A stretch of DNA of 22,748 nucleotides from positions 1 to 22,748 of the IMG/VR virus record IMGVR_UViG_3300007734_000485; one strand, written 5' to 3'. Under the pieces are notes generated by a model, which worked only from the letters and a program-made list of their open reading frames with translations, did no database searches and was not told the origin of the DNA. Positions 6,209 through 13,426 of this stretch are shown here, one piece after another. A program made the translations under genes and the position numbers. How positions within the stretch are numbered: position 1 is the first letter of the stretch; each line of letters opens with the position of its first letter. Source of the stretch: a virus.

Positions 6209-6553
6209 ACCACAAGAAAAGCGCCCTGACAGGGGCAAAACACAAGAAAACAAAAAATGAAACTAGCAACATGCAACTGCGCTGAGGTGAAAGATGAAAA
6301 CGGCAACAAATTGCCAGAAGTAGTCGGTCACAATTGTGACTACATCCGCGAGAGAAACAAACACCTCACTGAGGCTTCCAGCTTCGCTCAAATCGAACTC
6401 GATAAGACGGCACTGGAGACGCCAACCGAGAGGTCAGCATTCTTCAATAAAACATTCTCGGCAAAAATGACCGAGCTTTGTGCAGGCATCTAAATGAAAG
6501 CGACCCCGAAGGAGGGCAATCCAACGGGGCCAAGTCAAAACCACAAGAAAAGC
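6209..6553 (+). repeat. CACAAGAAAA leader repeats
   Basis: ACCACAAGAAAAGC occurs at 6209-6222 and again at 6540-6553, each shortly upstream of a start codon (6257 and 6566). A shorter CACAAGAAAAC lies at 6241-6251. Neither gene has a Shine-Dalgarno sequence. A stem GCCCT-GAC-AGGGGC follows the first copy. Confidence 0.5.
6257..6493 (+). CDS. Hypothetical small protein
   Basis: 78 residues with an N-terminal CNC and further Cys at residues 27 and 75, and a polar, helical middle. It sits immediately before the recombinase gene in the early operon. It has an A-rich upstream region instead of a ribosome binding site. No family is recognised. Confidence 0.6.
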   Translation: MKLATCNCAEVKDENGNKLPEVVGHNCDYIRERNKHLTEASSFAQIELDKTALETPTERSAFFNKTFSAKMTELCAGI

Positions 6554-6565
6554 AGTAATAACAAC

Positions 6566-7360
6566 ATGAGCAATACACAACTGACACAACAAGTCAACAC
6601 ACAAGTCGCACTTGGCGACATGCAGGTGATGGCCAACGCCATCGTGAAAAGCGGTCTCTTCGGCATGAAGACGCCAGACCAAGCCTTGGCGCTGATGATC
6701 GTGGCGACTGCCGAGGGGCGTCATCCGGGATCGGTGGCGAGCGACTACCACATTATACAAGGTCGCGCTTCGCTGAAGAGCGACTCGATGCTGGCGAGGT
6801 TCCAGCAGAGCGGCGGGCGGGTGGAGTGGCACGACCACACAAACGAGAAGGTATCCGCGACCTTCAGCCACCCTGCGGGCGGATCGCTCCGCATCGACTG
6901 GGATATGGCCCGCGCCAAGGCGGCAGGGCTGGGCGGAAAGGATAATTGGCGCTCGTATCCACGGCAGATGCTGCGGGCGCGGGTGATCTCGGAGGGGGTC
7001 CGTGCGACATTCCCTGCGGTCTTGAACGGGATGTATACGCCGGAGGAGGTTGGTGAGTTTGATGCGCCTAGAACAGCGCCACGCTCGGTGAAGTCCGAGC
7101 CGGCGGTGGTGGTCGAGCCTGTTGCAGTTCCTGCGACACCTATCATTGAGGCCGATGTGGTATCAATTGATACCTCATGGGCAGACGAGTTGGAGAAGCG
7201 CATTTTCGAGCATGAGCCGAAGGTGAATGCTTTTCTGCTGGCCAAGGGTCAGATCGCCGAGGGGCAGACCTTCCGCGACATCGCGGATGAGGGCTACCGC
7301 AACCGGGTGCTGTCGAACACGCCACGTTTCTTGGACGCAGTGCTGAAGGAGGTCGCATAA
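6566..7360 (+). CDS. RecT/Bet-type single-strand annealing protein
   Basis: 264 residues from ATG 6566. The frame also has an ATG at 6494, but the extra 24 residues are low-complexity and overlap the leader repeat. The N-terminal part has MANAIVKSGLFGMKTPDQALALMIVATAEGRHP broken by DYHIIQGRASLKSDSM and later NWRSYPRQMLRARVISEGVR, matching the RecT-like recombinases that coat and anneal single-stranded DNA. The C-terminal third (after an acidic Pro/Val linker) looks like a separate small helical domain. Its partner nuclease follows directly with an ATAATG overlap. Together they would support recombination-dependent replication and repair. Confidence 0.8.
   Translation: MSNTQLTQQVNTQVALGDMQVMANAIVKSGLFGMKTPDQALALMIVATAEGRHPGSVASDYHIIQGRASLKSDSMLARFQQSGGRVEWHDHTNEKVSATFSHPAGGSLRIDWDMARAKAAGLGGKDNWRSYPRQMLRARVISEGVRATFPAVLNGMYTPEEVGEFDAPRTAPRSVKSEPAVVVEPVAVPATPIIEADVVSIDTSWADELEKRIFEHEPKVNAFLLAKGQIAEGQTFRDIADEGYRNRVLSNTPRFLDAVLKEVA
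7159..7174. repeat. 16-bp perfect palindrome inside recT-like gene
   Basis: GGTATCAATTGATACC reads the same on both strands. Each half (TTGATACC) resembles the right part of the recurrent TTTTGACTGATACC motif. It lies in the linker-coding part of the gene. Confidence 0.5.
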
Positions 7361-8382
7361 TGAGCGCGACGATTCGACACTCCGCTCTGGACAAGCTCGA
7401 TCTCTGTCCTTGCTTTGAAAGCAACCCCGTCTCCGGCCCTGCGGCGGAGCGCGGGACTCGGATGGACTTGGCTTTCCGAGGTCTTCTTATGGGGGAGCGC
7501 CAGCCATTCTTGGCGCTCTCCGATGAGGAGCAGGACTCAGTCATGTGGGCGGTCACGACTGCGAAGGATTTGGCACAGGGTCATCCGATCATCAGCGATG
7601 AGTCGCAACTCAAAGTTGTCACTCCGCACCTCTCCCATGTGGGAACGGAGGATGCGCGGGTCGAGGCGCTTTGCTTGAGCATGGACCTCAAGTCGGGCCA
7701 GCCACGCAGTTATCATAAGCAGCAGGCGGCATACGCTCTCGGCAACATGGCTCGCACCTTCACTGACAAGTGGGAATGCGTGCTGCTCTTTTGCGACCAG
7801 CAGGAGGTGGTCCACTACACTTACACTTACGAGGAGGCCGAGCAATGGGTGAAGGGAATAGTTCAGACTGCGAACGATCCAAACAAGCAACCCTGCGCGA
7901 ATGAGTACTGCGCGTGGTGCGTGAAGAAAGACCGATGCCAACAGGTCGTCGAGCCGGTCGTTCAGACGCTGGCGGCTGTGGAGTCGGAGGTCTCGTTGGC
8001 CGAGGTGCGGCAGAACGTCCTCGCCGATCCAACTCGATTGGCGAAGGTGCTGAAGGCGGCATCAATCTTTGAGAAGGAGTTTTTGAAACCTCTCCGCGAT
8101 GCGGCAAAGCAACTGCTGCTCGATGGCGGGTCGCTACCCGGATGGAAGATTCAGCACCAGACCGGCAGCGAGTTTTTCGACCGGATCGCCATCGTGTCGG
8201 CAGCGGTTGCCGGCAAGAGCGGCCTAGATGACCTTGTGACCGCGATGGGCGGTGACATGGGCGGCAAGGCATACCGAGAGTGGTGCGAGAAGATGCGCTT
8301 GCCTGTGCAGGAGCAGCATGCCCAACGCAAGGCCGATATTGTCAAATTGGTCGAGGACAAGAAAGCGAGGGCGCTCAAATGA
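7360..8382 (+). CDS. PD-(D/E)XK exonuclease with Fe-S cluster (DUF2800/Cas4-like)
   Basis: 340 residues. The nuclease core is seen as MDLKSG (Asp109, Lys111) followed by YHKQQAAYAL with the family's Gln. Four cysteines, Cys16 near the N-terminus and Cys184, Cys187 and Cys193 in the CAWCVKKDRC region, have the spacing of the 4Fe-4S clamp in Cas4 and AddB. The start has a strong AAGGAGG at 7346-7352 and overlaps the RecT-like stop. It would resect DNA ends and feed 3' tails to the annealing protein, a phage exonuclease-annealase pair. The DUF2800 assignment is from memory of the family and is not searched. Confidence 0.8.
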   Translation: MSATIRHSALDKLDLCPCFESNPVSGPAAERGTRMDLAFRGLLMGERQPFLALSDEEQDSVMWAVTTAKDLAQGHPIISDESQLKVVTPHLSHVGTEDARVEALCLSMDLKSGQPRSYHKQQAAYALGNMARTFTDKWECVLLFCDQQEVVHYTYTYEEAEQWVKGIVQTANDPNKQPCANEYCAWCVKKDRCQQVVEPVVQTLAAVESEVSLAEVRQNVLADPTRLAKVLKAASIFEKEFLKPLRDAAKQLLLDGGSLPGWKIQHQTGSEFFDRIAIVSAAVAGKSGLDDLVTAMGGDMGGKAYREWCEKMRLPVQEQHAQRKADIVKLVEDKKARALK

Positions 8383-8675
8383 GATCACTCTGGCCAGAAG
8401 AAGAGGAGTTGCGTGGTCGCGATGGGCAGGCGTGGGTGGAGGCGTTCTCAGTCGTTCCAGAGCACGTTCAGTCGGCGGCTAGGCGGATCGTGTGGTGGGA
8501 TTTCGTGTCGCTCCATACCATGGCGGATGCGATCCGGCGTGGATTCGGTGTCTTCAATCGCGCTGTCCGCGAGTATGGCGGAAGCGCCCCGACCAACGAG
8601 GAAATCGTGGATGCTCTAGTGGCGGTAGGCTACTCGCCAGAACGTGCTAAGAAACGAGTGGGAGGCGTAATATGA
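8379..8675 (+). CDS. Hypothetical protein of the replication operon
   Basis: 98 residues from the ATG that overlaps the nuclease stop (ATGA). It is acidic at the N-terminus (MRSLWPEEEEL), Trp-containing in the middle (RRIVWWDF), with a C-terminal helix-rich part ending SPERAKKRVGGVI. No known domain is recognised. The next gene overlaps it by four bases. Confidence 0.65.
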   Translation: MRSLWPEEEELRGRDGQAWVEAFSVVPEHVQSAARRIVWWDFVSLHTMADAIRRGFGVFNRAVREYGGSAPTNEEIVDALVAVGYSPERAKKRVGGVI

Positions 8676-8899
8676 CGCAGCCAGAACTAGAATTCGGTCA
8701 CTCCCGCCCTACGCAGGCGAACCAGATATTGGGATACCTGCGCGATGGTAACCGGGTGACGCCGATTGATGCTCTGAACCTCTTTGGTTGCTTCCGGCTG
8801 GCGGCTCGCATCTGCGAGCTTCGCAAGGCGGGTTGGCCAATCGGCGAGAGGAAAGTTTTGACACCCACGGGCAAGCGGGTCGCGGAGTATTCATTATGA
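8672..8899 (+). CDS. Winged helix-turn-helix phage protein
   Basis: 75 residues. The pattern QILGYLRDGNRVTPIDALNLFGCFRLAARICELRKAGWPIGERK is the small winged HTH commonly found in phage replication regions (HTH_39-like, from memory). It probably binds DNA in regulation or replication. It overlaps both neighbours by four bases. Confidence 0.75.
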   Translation: MTQPELEFGHSRPTQANQILGYLRDGNRVTPIDALNLFGCFRLAARICELRKAGWPIGERKVLTPTGKRVAEYSL

Positions 8900-9564
8900 C
8901 TAAGCGCCCAGCATTTCAATTCTACCCCGGCGACTGGCTGGGGTCGCAGCGGGTCTCCCTGCTCACGCTGGAGGAAGAGGGGGCGTATCTGCGCTTGCTG
9001 GCCTCATGCTGGCAACACGGGTCGATCCCTTCGGCTCCCGACATGATCGCGAGACTTATAGGCAAGGGTAGTTCAACTAACCTTGCAACTACCTTGGCAA
9101 CTATGTTCCAACCGCACCCCAACAACCCTGCCTTGTTGGTGCATGACCGGCTGGAGAAGGAAAGGGAGAAACAGGATGCTTGGTCAGAAAAATGCCGCGA
9201 AGGCGGCAGAAAGTCTGCCGAAATGCGGAAAATCGGCAAGGGTAGTTCAAGTCTAGTTGAAGGGTTGTTGGAAGGTAGTGCCAACAAAAAGGCAACTCTT
9301 CAGTCTTCTATTACTATTACTAATACTACTTCTAAAGAAGTAGTAGGCGCTCCGAAAAAATCATTCCTCCTCGATGAGGAGTTCTGGGCCGAGATGCGGC
9401 GGCACTACCCCGACATCGATGTCGAGGCCGAGTCTCGCAAGATGGATGCGTGGCTTCTCGCCCGCCCCGGACGCATGAAGACTCGGAAGTTTGTCATCGG
9501 CTGGCTCAACAAGGTCGAACCGGCATTGGCCCCAGCCAAAGTCGAGGAGGTCGAGCAATGGTGA
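8896..9564 (+). CDS. DUF1376 replication initiator-like protein
   Basis: 222 residues from ATG 8896 (ATGA overlap); the longer frame from 8788 is not needed. The N-terminal domain starts FQFYPGDWLGSQRVSLLTLEEEGAYLRLLASCWQ, the DUF1376 signature found in phage replisome organisers. A Ser/Thr/Lys-rich linker (about residues 110-150) leads to a C-terminal domain (FWAEMRRHYPDIDVEAESRKMDAWLLARPGRMKTRKFVIGWLNK) of the kind that contacts a helicase loader. The DnaC-like gene follows at once. By analogy with lambda O, it may bind origin repeats lying in its own linker-coding segment. Confidence 0.8.
   Translation: MTKRPAFQFYPGDWLGSQRVSLLTLEEEGAYLRLLASCWQHGSIPSAPDMIARLIGKGSSTNLATTLATMFQPHPNNPALLVHDRLEKEREKQDAWSEKCREGGRKSAEMRKIGKGSSSLVEGLLEGSANKKATLQSSITITNTTSKEVVGAPKKSFLLDEEFWAEMRRHYPDIDVEAESRKMDAWLLARPGRMKTRKFVIGWLNKVEPALAPAKVEEVEQW
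9061..9345 (+). other. Candidate replication origin inside the initiator gene
   Basis: Repeats related to TAGTTG(n)AAGG lie in both orientations: leftward at 9074-9079 (core only), 9081-9091 and 9092-9103, rightward at 9254-9263 and 9265-9275. GGCAAGGGTAGTTCAA occurs twice (9061-9076, 9235-9250). An AT-rich ACT/ATT stretch follows (9307-9330), ending in a perfect palindrome TACTACTTCT-AA-AGAAGTAGTA (9324-9345). Iterons plus an AT-rich segment inside the initiator gene is the lambda O arrangement; function is inferred. Confidence 0.4.
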
Positions 9565-10253
9565 CCACCTACCAACCTTGTGCGAGCGAGGAATGTTTCG
9601 AGTCGGTCCCGCTACCCGACGAGAACGTATCGCGCTACTTCCCAAACCTCCGGGTGCTGTGCGAGGATTGCCTTGCTCGGCATTCCGAGAAGCTCCGAGC
9701 GGAGCAGGCCGCAGAGGAGCAGGAGAGGCGGCAGGAGGCGTTCAATGCCCTATGTCCACCACTCTACCGCCAAAGCGACCTCGGACGAATCCCAAACGCC
9801 TTCCTGCGCGAATGCGAGGCATGGCAGTATAATCCTGTCGGAATGGGTCTCGTCGGCCCAGCGGGATGCGGCAAGACGAGAGCGGCGTGGGTGCTGCTCA
9901 AGCGACTGCATTTCAGCGGGCTTCGCGTCTTCGGGATAACCTCGACTGCCTTCGCCAAAGCGTGCGCCGACCAGTGGCATGACGACCACCAATCCAAGGC
10001 GTTGGCCGAGGACATGCTCACCCGCTGCCGCCGCACCAAAGTGCTGCTCCTCGATGACCTCGGCAAGCAGAAGATGACCGAGCGCAGCGAGTTGGAACTC
10101 TTCGACCTGCTGGAACACCGCTCCTCCCATGAACTGCCGGTGATCTGGACGGCCAACGCCGCCAAGGGCGACCTCAGAAAAATGCTCTCGTCCGACAGGG
10201 GCGAGCCGATCCTCCGGCGGCTCTCGGAGTTTACGAAAATTATAAATTCATGA
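9558..10253 (+). CDS. DnaC-like helicase loader (AAA+ ATPase)
   Basis: 231 residues from ATG 9558, overlapping the initiator gene by 7 bases. The N-terminal part has four Cys (8, 13, 35, 38) that may bind zinc. The ATPase core has Walker A GPAGCGKT (100-107), Walker B LLLDD (163-167), a sensor-1 type Asn in WTAN (197-200) and a late Arg pair (RRL, about 220). This fits phage DnaC/DnaI loaders, which bring the host replicative helicase to the origin. No phage helicase or polymerase is seen in the window, so host replication enzymes are probably recruited. Confidence 0.85.
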   Translation: MVTTYQPCASEECFESVPLPDENVSRYFPNLRVLCEDCLARHSEKLRAEQAAEEQERRQEAFNALCPPLYRQSDLGRIPNAFLRECEAWQYNPVGMGLVGPAGCGKTRAAWVLLKRLHFSGLRVFGITSTAFAKACADQWHDDHQSKALAEDMLTRCRRTKVLLLDDLGKQKMTERSELELFDLLEHRSSHELPVIWTANAAKGDLRKMLSSDRGEPILRRLSEFTKIINS

Positions 10254-10639
10254 AACTGAAATTTACTGAAGCCGATATGCTTGCGTGGTTTTTGCGCGAG
10301 AGAAAAGATAATTTTATCCAATGTGCAGAGGAATTTGGGTGGGAAAAATCTGAAGCAGAGCAGTTCCACAAAAAGCTAATGGAGTTGGCATTAAATAATT
10401 TTCATATATTGAATAAAAACCATGAGATTATTAAGCGGATTTTGGAAGGCGAAAATGTGACAGATGTTGCACGCAGACTTCATATAACATCTTCAAGCGT
10501 GCAAGTTAAAATGCGTCGTGTTTTGAAGCGGGCCAACCCCGAAAAATATGAAGCAGGAATTATCTACAGATCAACCAACAACTACATTACACCTCCATTA
10601 AAATACCTTCGAGATAATAAAGCGGATTTCGGATTTTAA
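10250..10639 (+). CDS. AT-rich accessory gene with sigma-like helix-turn-helix
   Basis: 129 residues. The middle reads RILEGENVTDVARRLHITSSSVQVKMRRVLKRANPEKY, a helix-turn-helix of the sigma region 4/LuxR-like kind. The N-terminal half is helical and charged. Base composition drops sharply compared with the loader gene, yet the ATG overlaps the loader stop (ATGA), so it is translationally coupled. It is the only visible protein that could act as a phage-specific transcription factor outside the switch region. No family is firmly recognised. Confidence 0.65.
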   Translation: MKLKFTEADMLAWFLRERKDNFIQCAEEFGWEKSEAEQFHKKLMELALNNFHILNKNHEIIKRILEGENVTDVARRLHITSSSVQVKMRRVLKRANPEKYEAGIIYRSTNNYITPPLKYLRDNKADFGF

Positions 10640-10654
10640 AAATATCATAAATAC

Positions 10655-11035
10655 ATGAATAAGAAAAAAACAGGCGGTTGGATGATCATTGAATTGCCAG
10701 ATCGATCTATTGCACGCATCGATTTGACACAATTCTTTATTAAAGTCGCAAAGTTAATGATTCAAAACAAAGCCACATGGCAAAAACACTTCATAAAAAA
10801 TGGGGCAAAAAAAGAAGACCTACACAATTACACATTTAATGAAGCAATGGAAGAAATGTCACTCAATGAACAAGAAATATGTGATTATATTCAAATGATG
10901 AATTGGAATGATGTTAAGGAATTTATAAAAATAGAACGCAAGCCTTCATTGCGTGAATTATGGTCTGAATGGCGAGATGATGCCGTTCTTTGGACAGATG
11001 GAGATGTGAGGGAATGGAACCCACCTGTTTTGTAA
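10655..11035 (+). CDS. AT-rich accessory gene, unknown function
   Basis: 126 residues, Lys-rich and acidic in alternation, with Trp-containing ends (WSEWRDDAVLW). Codons are AT-ending, unlike the flanking genes. It lies 15 bases after the HTH gene and ends just before a TTTTGACTGATACC copy. No domain is recognised. With its neighbour it looks like an acquired accessory pair, possibly a host-interaction or exclusion gene (inference). Confidence 0.6.
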   Translation: MNKKKTGGWMIIELPDRSIARIDLTQFFIKVAKLMIQNKATWQKHFIKNGAKKEDLHNYTFNEAMEEMSLNEQEICDYIQMMNWNDVKEFIKIERKPSLRELWSEWRDDAVLWTDGDVREWNPPVL

Positions 11036-11049
11036 GCACCACAACAAAG

Positions 11050-11063
11050 TTTTGACTGATACC
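11050..11063 (+). promoter_or_regulatory. TTTTGACTGATACC motif, copy 2
   Basis: Exact copy, 14 nt after the stop at 11035 and 29 nt before the ATG at 11093. It marks the return from the AT-rich island to phage-type sequence. Confidence 0.7.
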
Positions 11064-11092
11064 AATCTCCCCAACATAAACAACCAAACCAC

Positions 11093-11563
11093 ATGACAAC
11101 ACACGAACTCGCAGAACAAACCAAATACGTCACCTCGGCAGGCAAATTCATTGCCAAGGTGAAGCAACCCGGCAACGGATGGCTGGGCAAGACGAAGACC
11201 GGCACGGATTTCATCCGTCTCCCGCTCCTCATTGACGATCCGGCGAGCGACCAGCACGGACGCGAAATCGTCTGGCAGGGATGGCTCTCGGAGAAGGCGG
11301 CAACACGGACGGCGAAGACCCTCGATGAGGCTTTTGGCCGCGAGTGGGACATCTCCTCACTCTCCTCTGGCAAGTCGCCATTCCTCAACCAGAAGTGCCG
11401 GATCACCATCGAAGCCGAGGAGGGAGAGGACGGCAAGGTGCGTCTGAAGGTGCGATGGCTCAACCCGCTGGAAGGGGCTGCGGAAACCCTTGCTCCAGAC
11501 CGCATCGCCACCCTCAACGAACGCCTCAAAATCGCCCGCAATGAAGAAGAAATCTCGTTCTAA
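11093..11563 (+). CDS. DUF669-like, probable ssDNA-binding protein
   Basis: 156 residues, rich in beta-type segments: GKFIAKVKQPGNGWLG, TGTDFIRLPLLIDD, HGREIVWQGWLSEKA and CRITIEAEEGEDGKVRLKVRWLNP. This resembles the DUF669-type phage proteins found beside recombination genes and thought to bind single-stranded DNA. The C-terminus ends in an acidic stretch and a final Phe (NEEEISF), a feature also seen in SSB proteins that recruit partners. A TTTTGACTGATACC copy lies upstream; there is no Shine-Dalgarno sequence. Confidence 0.65.
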   Translation: MTTHELAEQTKYVTSAGKFIAKVKQPGNGWLGKTKTGTDFIRLPLLIDDPASDQHGREIVWQGWLSEKAATRTAKTLDEAFGREWDISSLSSGKSPFLNQKCRITIEAEEGEDGKVRLKVRWLNPLEGAAETLAPDRIATLNERLKIARNEEEISF

Positions 11564-11738
11564 TCGGGAGATCGTCTGCCAAGGGGCCGCAGGGACAGAA
11601 TCCTGCGGCTCCGACCGCCTCGACCGGTGGTGGGCGCTCCTCGAAAGCGAGATCAATGAAGCTTGCGCCCGCTTCTGGCAAGCTACGCCAGAACGCCGCA
11701 AAATCGAAGCCCTACGCCGAAATGGACCCATGTTTTAA
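11541..11738 (+). CDS. Small hypothetical protein
   Basis: 65 residues, overlapping the end of the previous gene by 23 bases. Basic N-terminus (MKKKSRSNR), then WWALLESEINEACARFW, a Trp-containing helix. No family is recognised. Confidence 0.5.
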   Translation: MKKKSRSNREIVCQGAAGTESCGSDRLDRWWALLESEINEACARFWQATPERRKIEALRRNGPMF

Positions 11739-11740
11739 AT

Positions 11741-11941
11741 ATGCTTGAATTCACACACCCTATTCCTGTTCTCACGCCGCTAGGCGGGGGATATGCAATC
11801 TACGTCCGGGAGTCCGGTACATTTGAAAATGACATCTGGGCCGTGGCGCTGGAGGAGGGCGGACACATCCGCCACTTCCGCAGCGACCAGATCACGCTCT
11901 ACGCGAATGCCACATTCGACATCGCGAAGGAGACCAATTGA
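11741..11941 (+). CDS. Small hypothetical protein
   Basis: 66 residues from ATG 11741. The sequence alternates beta-like segments (GGGYAIYVRESG, DIWAVALEEGGHIRHFRSDQITLYANATFDI), which suggests a compact beta fold. It ends with an overlap into the next gene's TTG start. Unknown role. Confidence 0.6.
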   Translation: MLEFTHPIPVLTPLGGGYAIYVRESGTFENDIWAVALEEGGHIRHFRSDQITLYANATFDIAKETN

Positions 11942-12480
11942 ACACCCTTGTCGGACCCCTTCCTCGCCACCTGTATGTATGGGTGGATAGCACCTACACG
12001 CATCGGCAACCCTGTGGGTGGGTTCCAGCGGTCTGGTTCGGACTCGTGAGCTATCCGGGGCGCGTGTGGGGATGCACGGTGATGCTGGAGGCAGGGTCGA
12101 TCTATCGCAACCTGCCCCCTACGGCGATTGCCTTTGATCCCGATCCCGAACCGGACTGGAGTCTGCCACAGGCTCAGTCGTGGGACTGCTACGGAATGGG
12201 GTTTTCGGCGCTGGAGTATCCCTATCTCGCGGGGCTACGCTGTGCGGCGAAGTGTGCTGGTGAGGATTTTCAAGGTAGCTACCTTTTCACGGTCTCCCCG
12301 GTTGGTGATGCGTTCAGTGCCTACCCGGAACAGGCAAAGGAATTCTCCTTCGTGGAACTCGCCAATGGGAGACTCACGATCCAACCCACCAACCATCTGC
12401 TCTTCGACGAAAAGAGTTTCACCAAGCCAGCCGATTGGCCGGTACTGCAAAGACAAAATCAAACCTACCACTGCGAATGA
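11938..12480 (+). CDS. Conserved-looking phage protein, Trp-rich
   Basis: 180 residues starting at TTG 11938, which overlaps the previous stop (TTGA); no ATG is available nearby in frame. A segment PAVWFGLVSYPGRVWGCTVMLEAGSIYRNLPPTAIAF resembles a family of uncharacterised phage proteins known to me only as hypothetical. No membrane segment or catalytic motif is evident. The C-terminal third is soluble-looking and acidic. Confidence 0.65.
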   Translation: MNTLVGPLPRHLYVWVDSTYTHRQPCGWVPAVWFGLVSYPGRVWGCTVMLEAGSIYRNLPPTAIAFDPDPEPDWSLPQAQSWDCYGMGFSALEYPYLAGLRCAAKCAGEDFQGSYLFTVSPVGDAFSAYPEQAKEFSFVELANGRLTIQPTNHLLFDEKSFTKPADWPVLQRQNQTYHCE

Positions 12481-12629
12481 AAACACCACAAACAGATGAC
12501 ATTGCTCGCGGCAACCATGTCGTGCCAACGGAATGGGCGCAGCAACTGGAGCGCGAGCGCGACGAGGCGAGGGAGGAGGTGCGTTTGCTCAAAGGCATCC
12601 TCGATTTGATTAAAAAAGATACCCAATGA
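12477..12629 (+). CDS. Short coiled-coil protein
   Basis: 50 residues. The second half is a charged helix (WAQQLERERDEAREEVRLLKGILDLIKK) with heptad-like spacing of Leu, Val and Ile. Overlaps both neighbours by four bases. Unknown role, perhaps oligomerising. Confidence 0.55.
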   Translation: MKTPQTDDIARGNHVVPTEWAQQLERERDEAREEVRLLKGILDLIKKDTQ

Positions 12630-13045
12630 ACTGGACCCATGACCAACTCGAAAAGCTCGGATACAGACCCAACCCAGATGGCTCATACTCTCATTCTACA
12701 ACTGCCGGGCTACACAACCCCAAGCCTCAACCGCCTGCTCGGCCAGCACTGGACCCTCCTCCAAAAAGAAAAGAAACGCGCCCGCCTCGCACTGCTCTCA
12801 TCATTACGCGCTATGCCTGCCGACTCCTTGATGCCGACAATTATGCAGGCGGCTGTAAGCCACTTATCGATCAACTCCGCTACGCTCACCTCATCGAAGA
12901 TGACGACCCGGAAACCATCGAAATCACGTTCCGCCAAGCCAAGTGCAAAACGAAGGCCGAAGAAAAAACGACCATCCAAATAACGCGCAGCAGTGGGGAT
13001 TATAAAAGGGGGAAGACGAATCTTGTCAAGACTCGTTTTGACTGA
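12626..13045 (+). CDS. RusA-like Holliday junction resolvase, C-terminal half fused to a foreign N-terminus
   Basis: 139 residues in one frame. The start MNWTHDQLEKLGYRPNPDGSYS resembles a short N-terminal motif of small phage proteins, followed by a Pro/Lys/Arg-rich linker (about residues 30-55). From about residue 58 it matches RusA: ITRYACRLLDADNYAGGCKPLIDQLRYAHLIEDDDPETIEITFRQ, including the LDADN and EDDDP acidic residues that hold the metal. RusA cuts Holliday junctions, here probably clearing recombination products before packaging. The normal RusA N-terminus is missing from this frame but is found in another frame at 12678. The stop codon lies within the motif copy at 13036-13049. Confidence 0.65.
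   Translation: MNWTHDQLEKLGYRPNPDGSYSHSTTAGLHNPKPQPPARPALDPPPKRKETRPPRTALIITRYACRLLDADNYAGGCKPLIDQLRYAHLIEDDDPETIEITFRQAKCKTKAEEKTTIQITRSSGDYKRGKTNLVKTRFD
12678..12815 (+). other. RusA N-terminal half in a second frame
   Basis: From ATG 12678 the frame reads MAHTLILQLPGYTTPSLNRL followed by LGQHWTLLQKEKKRARLALLSSLRA. This is the RusA N-terminal pattern (beta-strand, PSLN, basic helix). It runs +1 relative to the frame of 12626-13045, so a -1 shift near 12765-12815 would join it to the RusA C-terminal half. The run CAAAAAGAAAAGAAA is a possible slip site, but no canonical X-XXY-YYZ heptamer is in phase. Confidence 0.5.
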
Positions 13046-13049
13046 TACC
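13036..13049 (+). promoter_or_regulatory. TTTTGACTGATACC motif, copy 3
   Basis: Exact copy. It overlaps the end of the RusA-like frame, supplying its TGA stop (13043-13045), and ends 8 nt before the small terminase ATG. Confidence 0.7.
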
Positions 13050-13057
13050 GAACGAAC

Positions 13058-13426
13058 ATGAAGATCAACCCCAAACAAGAAGCCTTCTGCCAAGCCTATG
13101 CGAGCGGGCTCTCAATTACGCAAGCTTACATCCGCGCCGGTTACTCCGAAAATGGAGCAGGACAGAGCGGTGAGAAATTACTGAAAAATGCTGATATCAC
13201 TAAGAGAGTGGAAGAACTCCGCTCCAAAATGGAGTCCAAGATGAGCTACAAGCGCGAGACCTACCTTGAAACACTTCGCGACCGCTTCATGGAAATGCCC
13301 CCCGAATCGGCAACGTGTGCGAAGTACGGCGAGATGCTGGCGAAGGCGATGGGATGGAATGAGCCAGAGAAGCTCGACATCGTCGGAGCGTTGGAAATCA
13401 ACCTCACCATCGGTGGCCAAAATTAA
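13058..13426 (+). CDS. terS: Terminase small subunit
   Basis: 122 residues. MKINPKQEAFCQAYASGLSITQAYIRAGYSENGA is the N-terminal helix-turn-helix of the Terminase_2 family, which recognises packaging DNA. A helical oligomerisation part follows. The end overlaps the large subunit start. The motif copy at 13036 lies directly upstream, with no ribosome binding site, so this is probably the first gene of a packaging transcript. Confidence 0.85.
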   Translation: MKINPKQEAFCQAYASGLSITQAYIRAGYSENGAGQSGEKLLKNADITKRVEELRSKMESKMSYKRETYLETLRDRFMEMPPESATCAKYGEMLAKAMGWNEPEKLDIVGALEINLTIGGQN

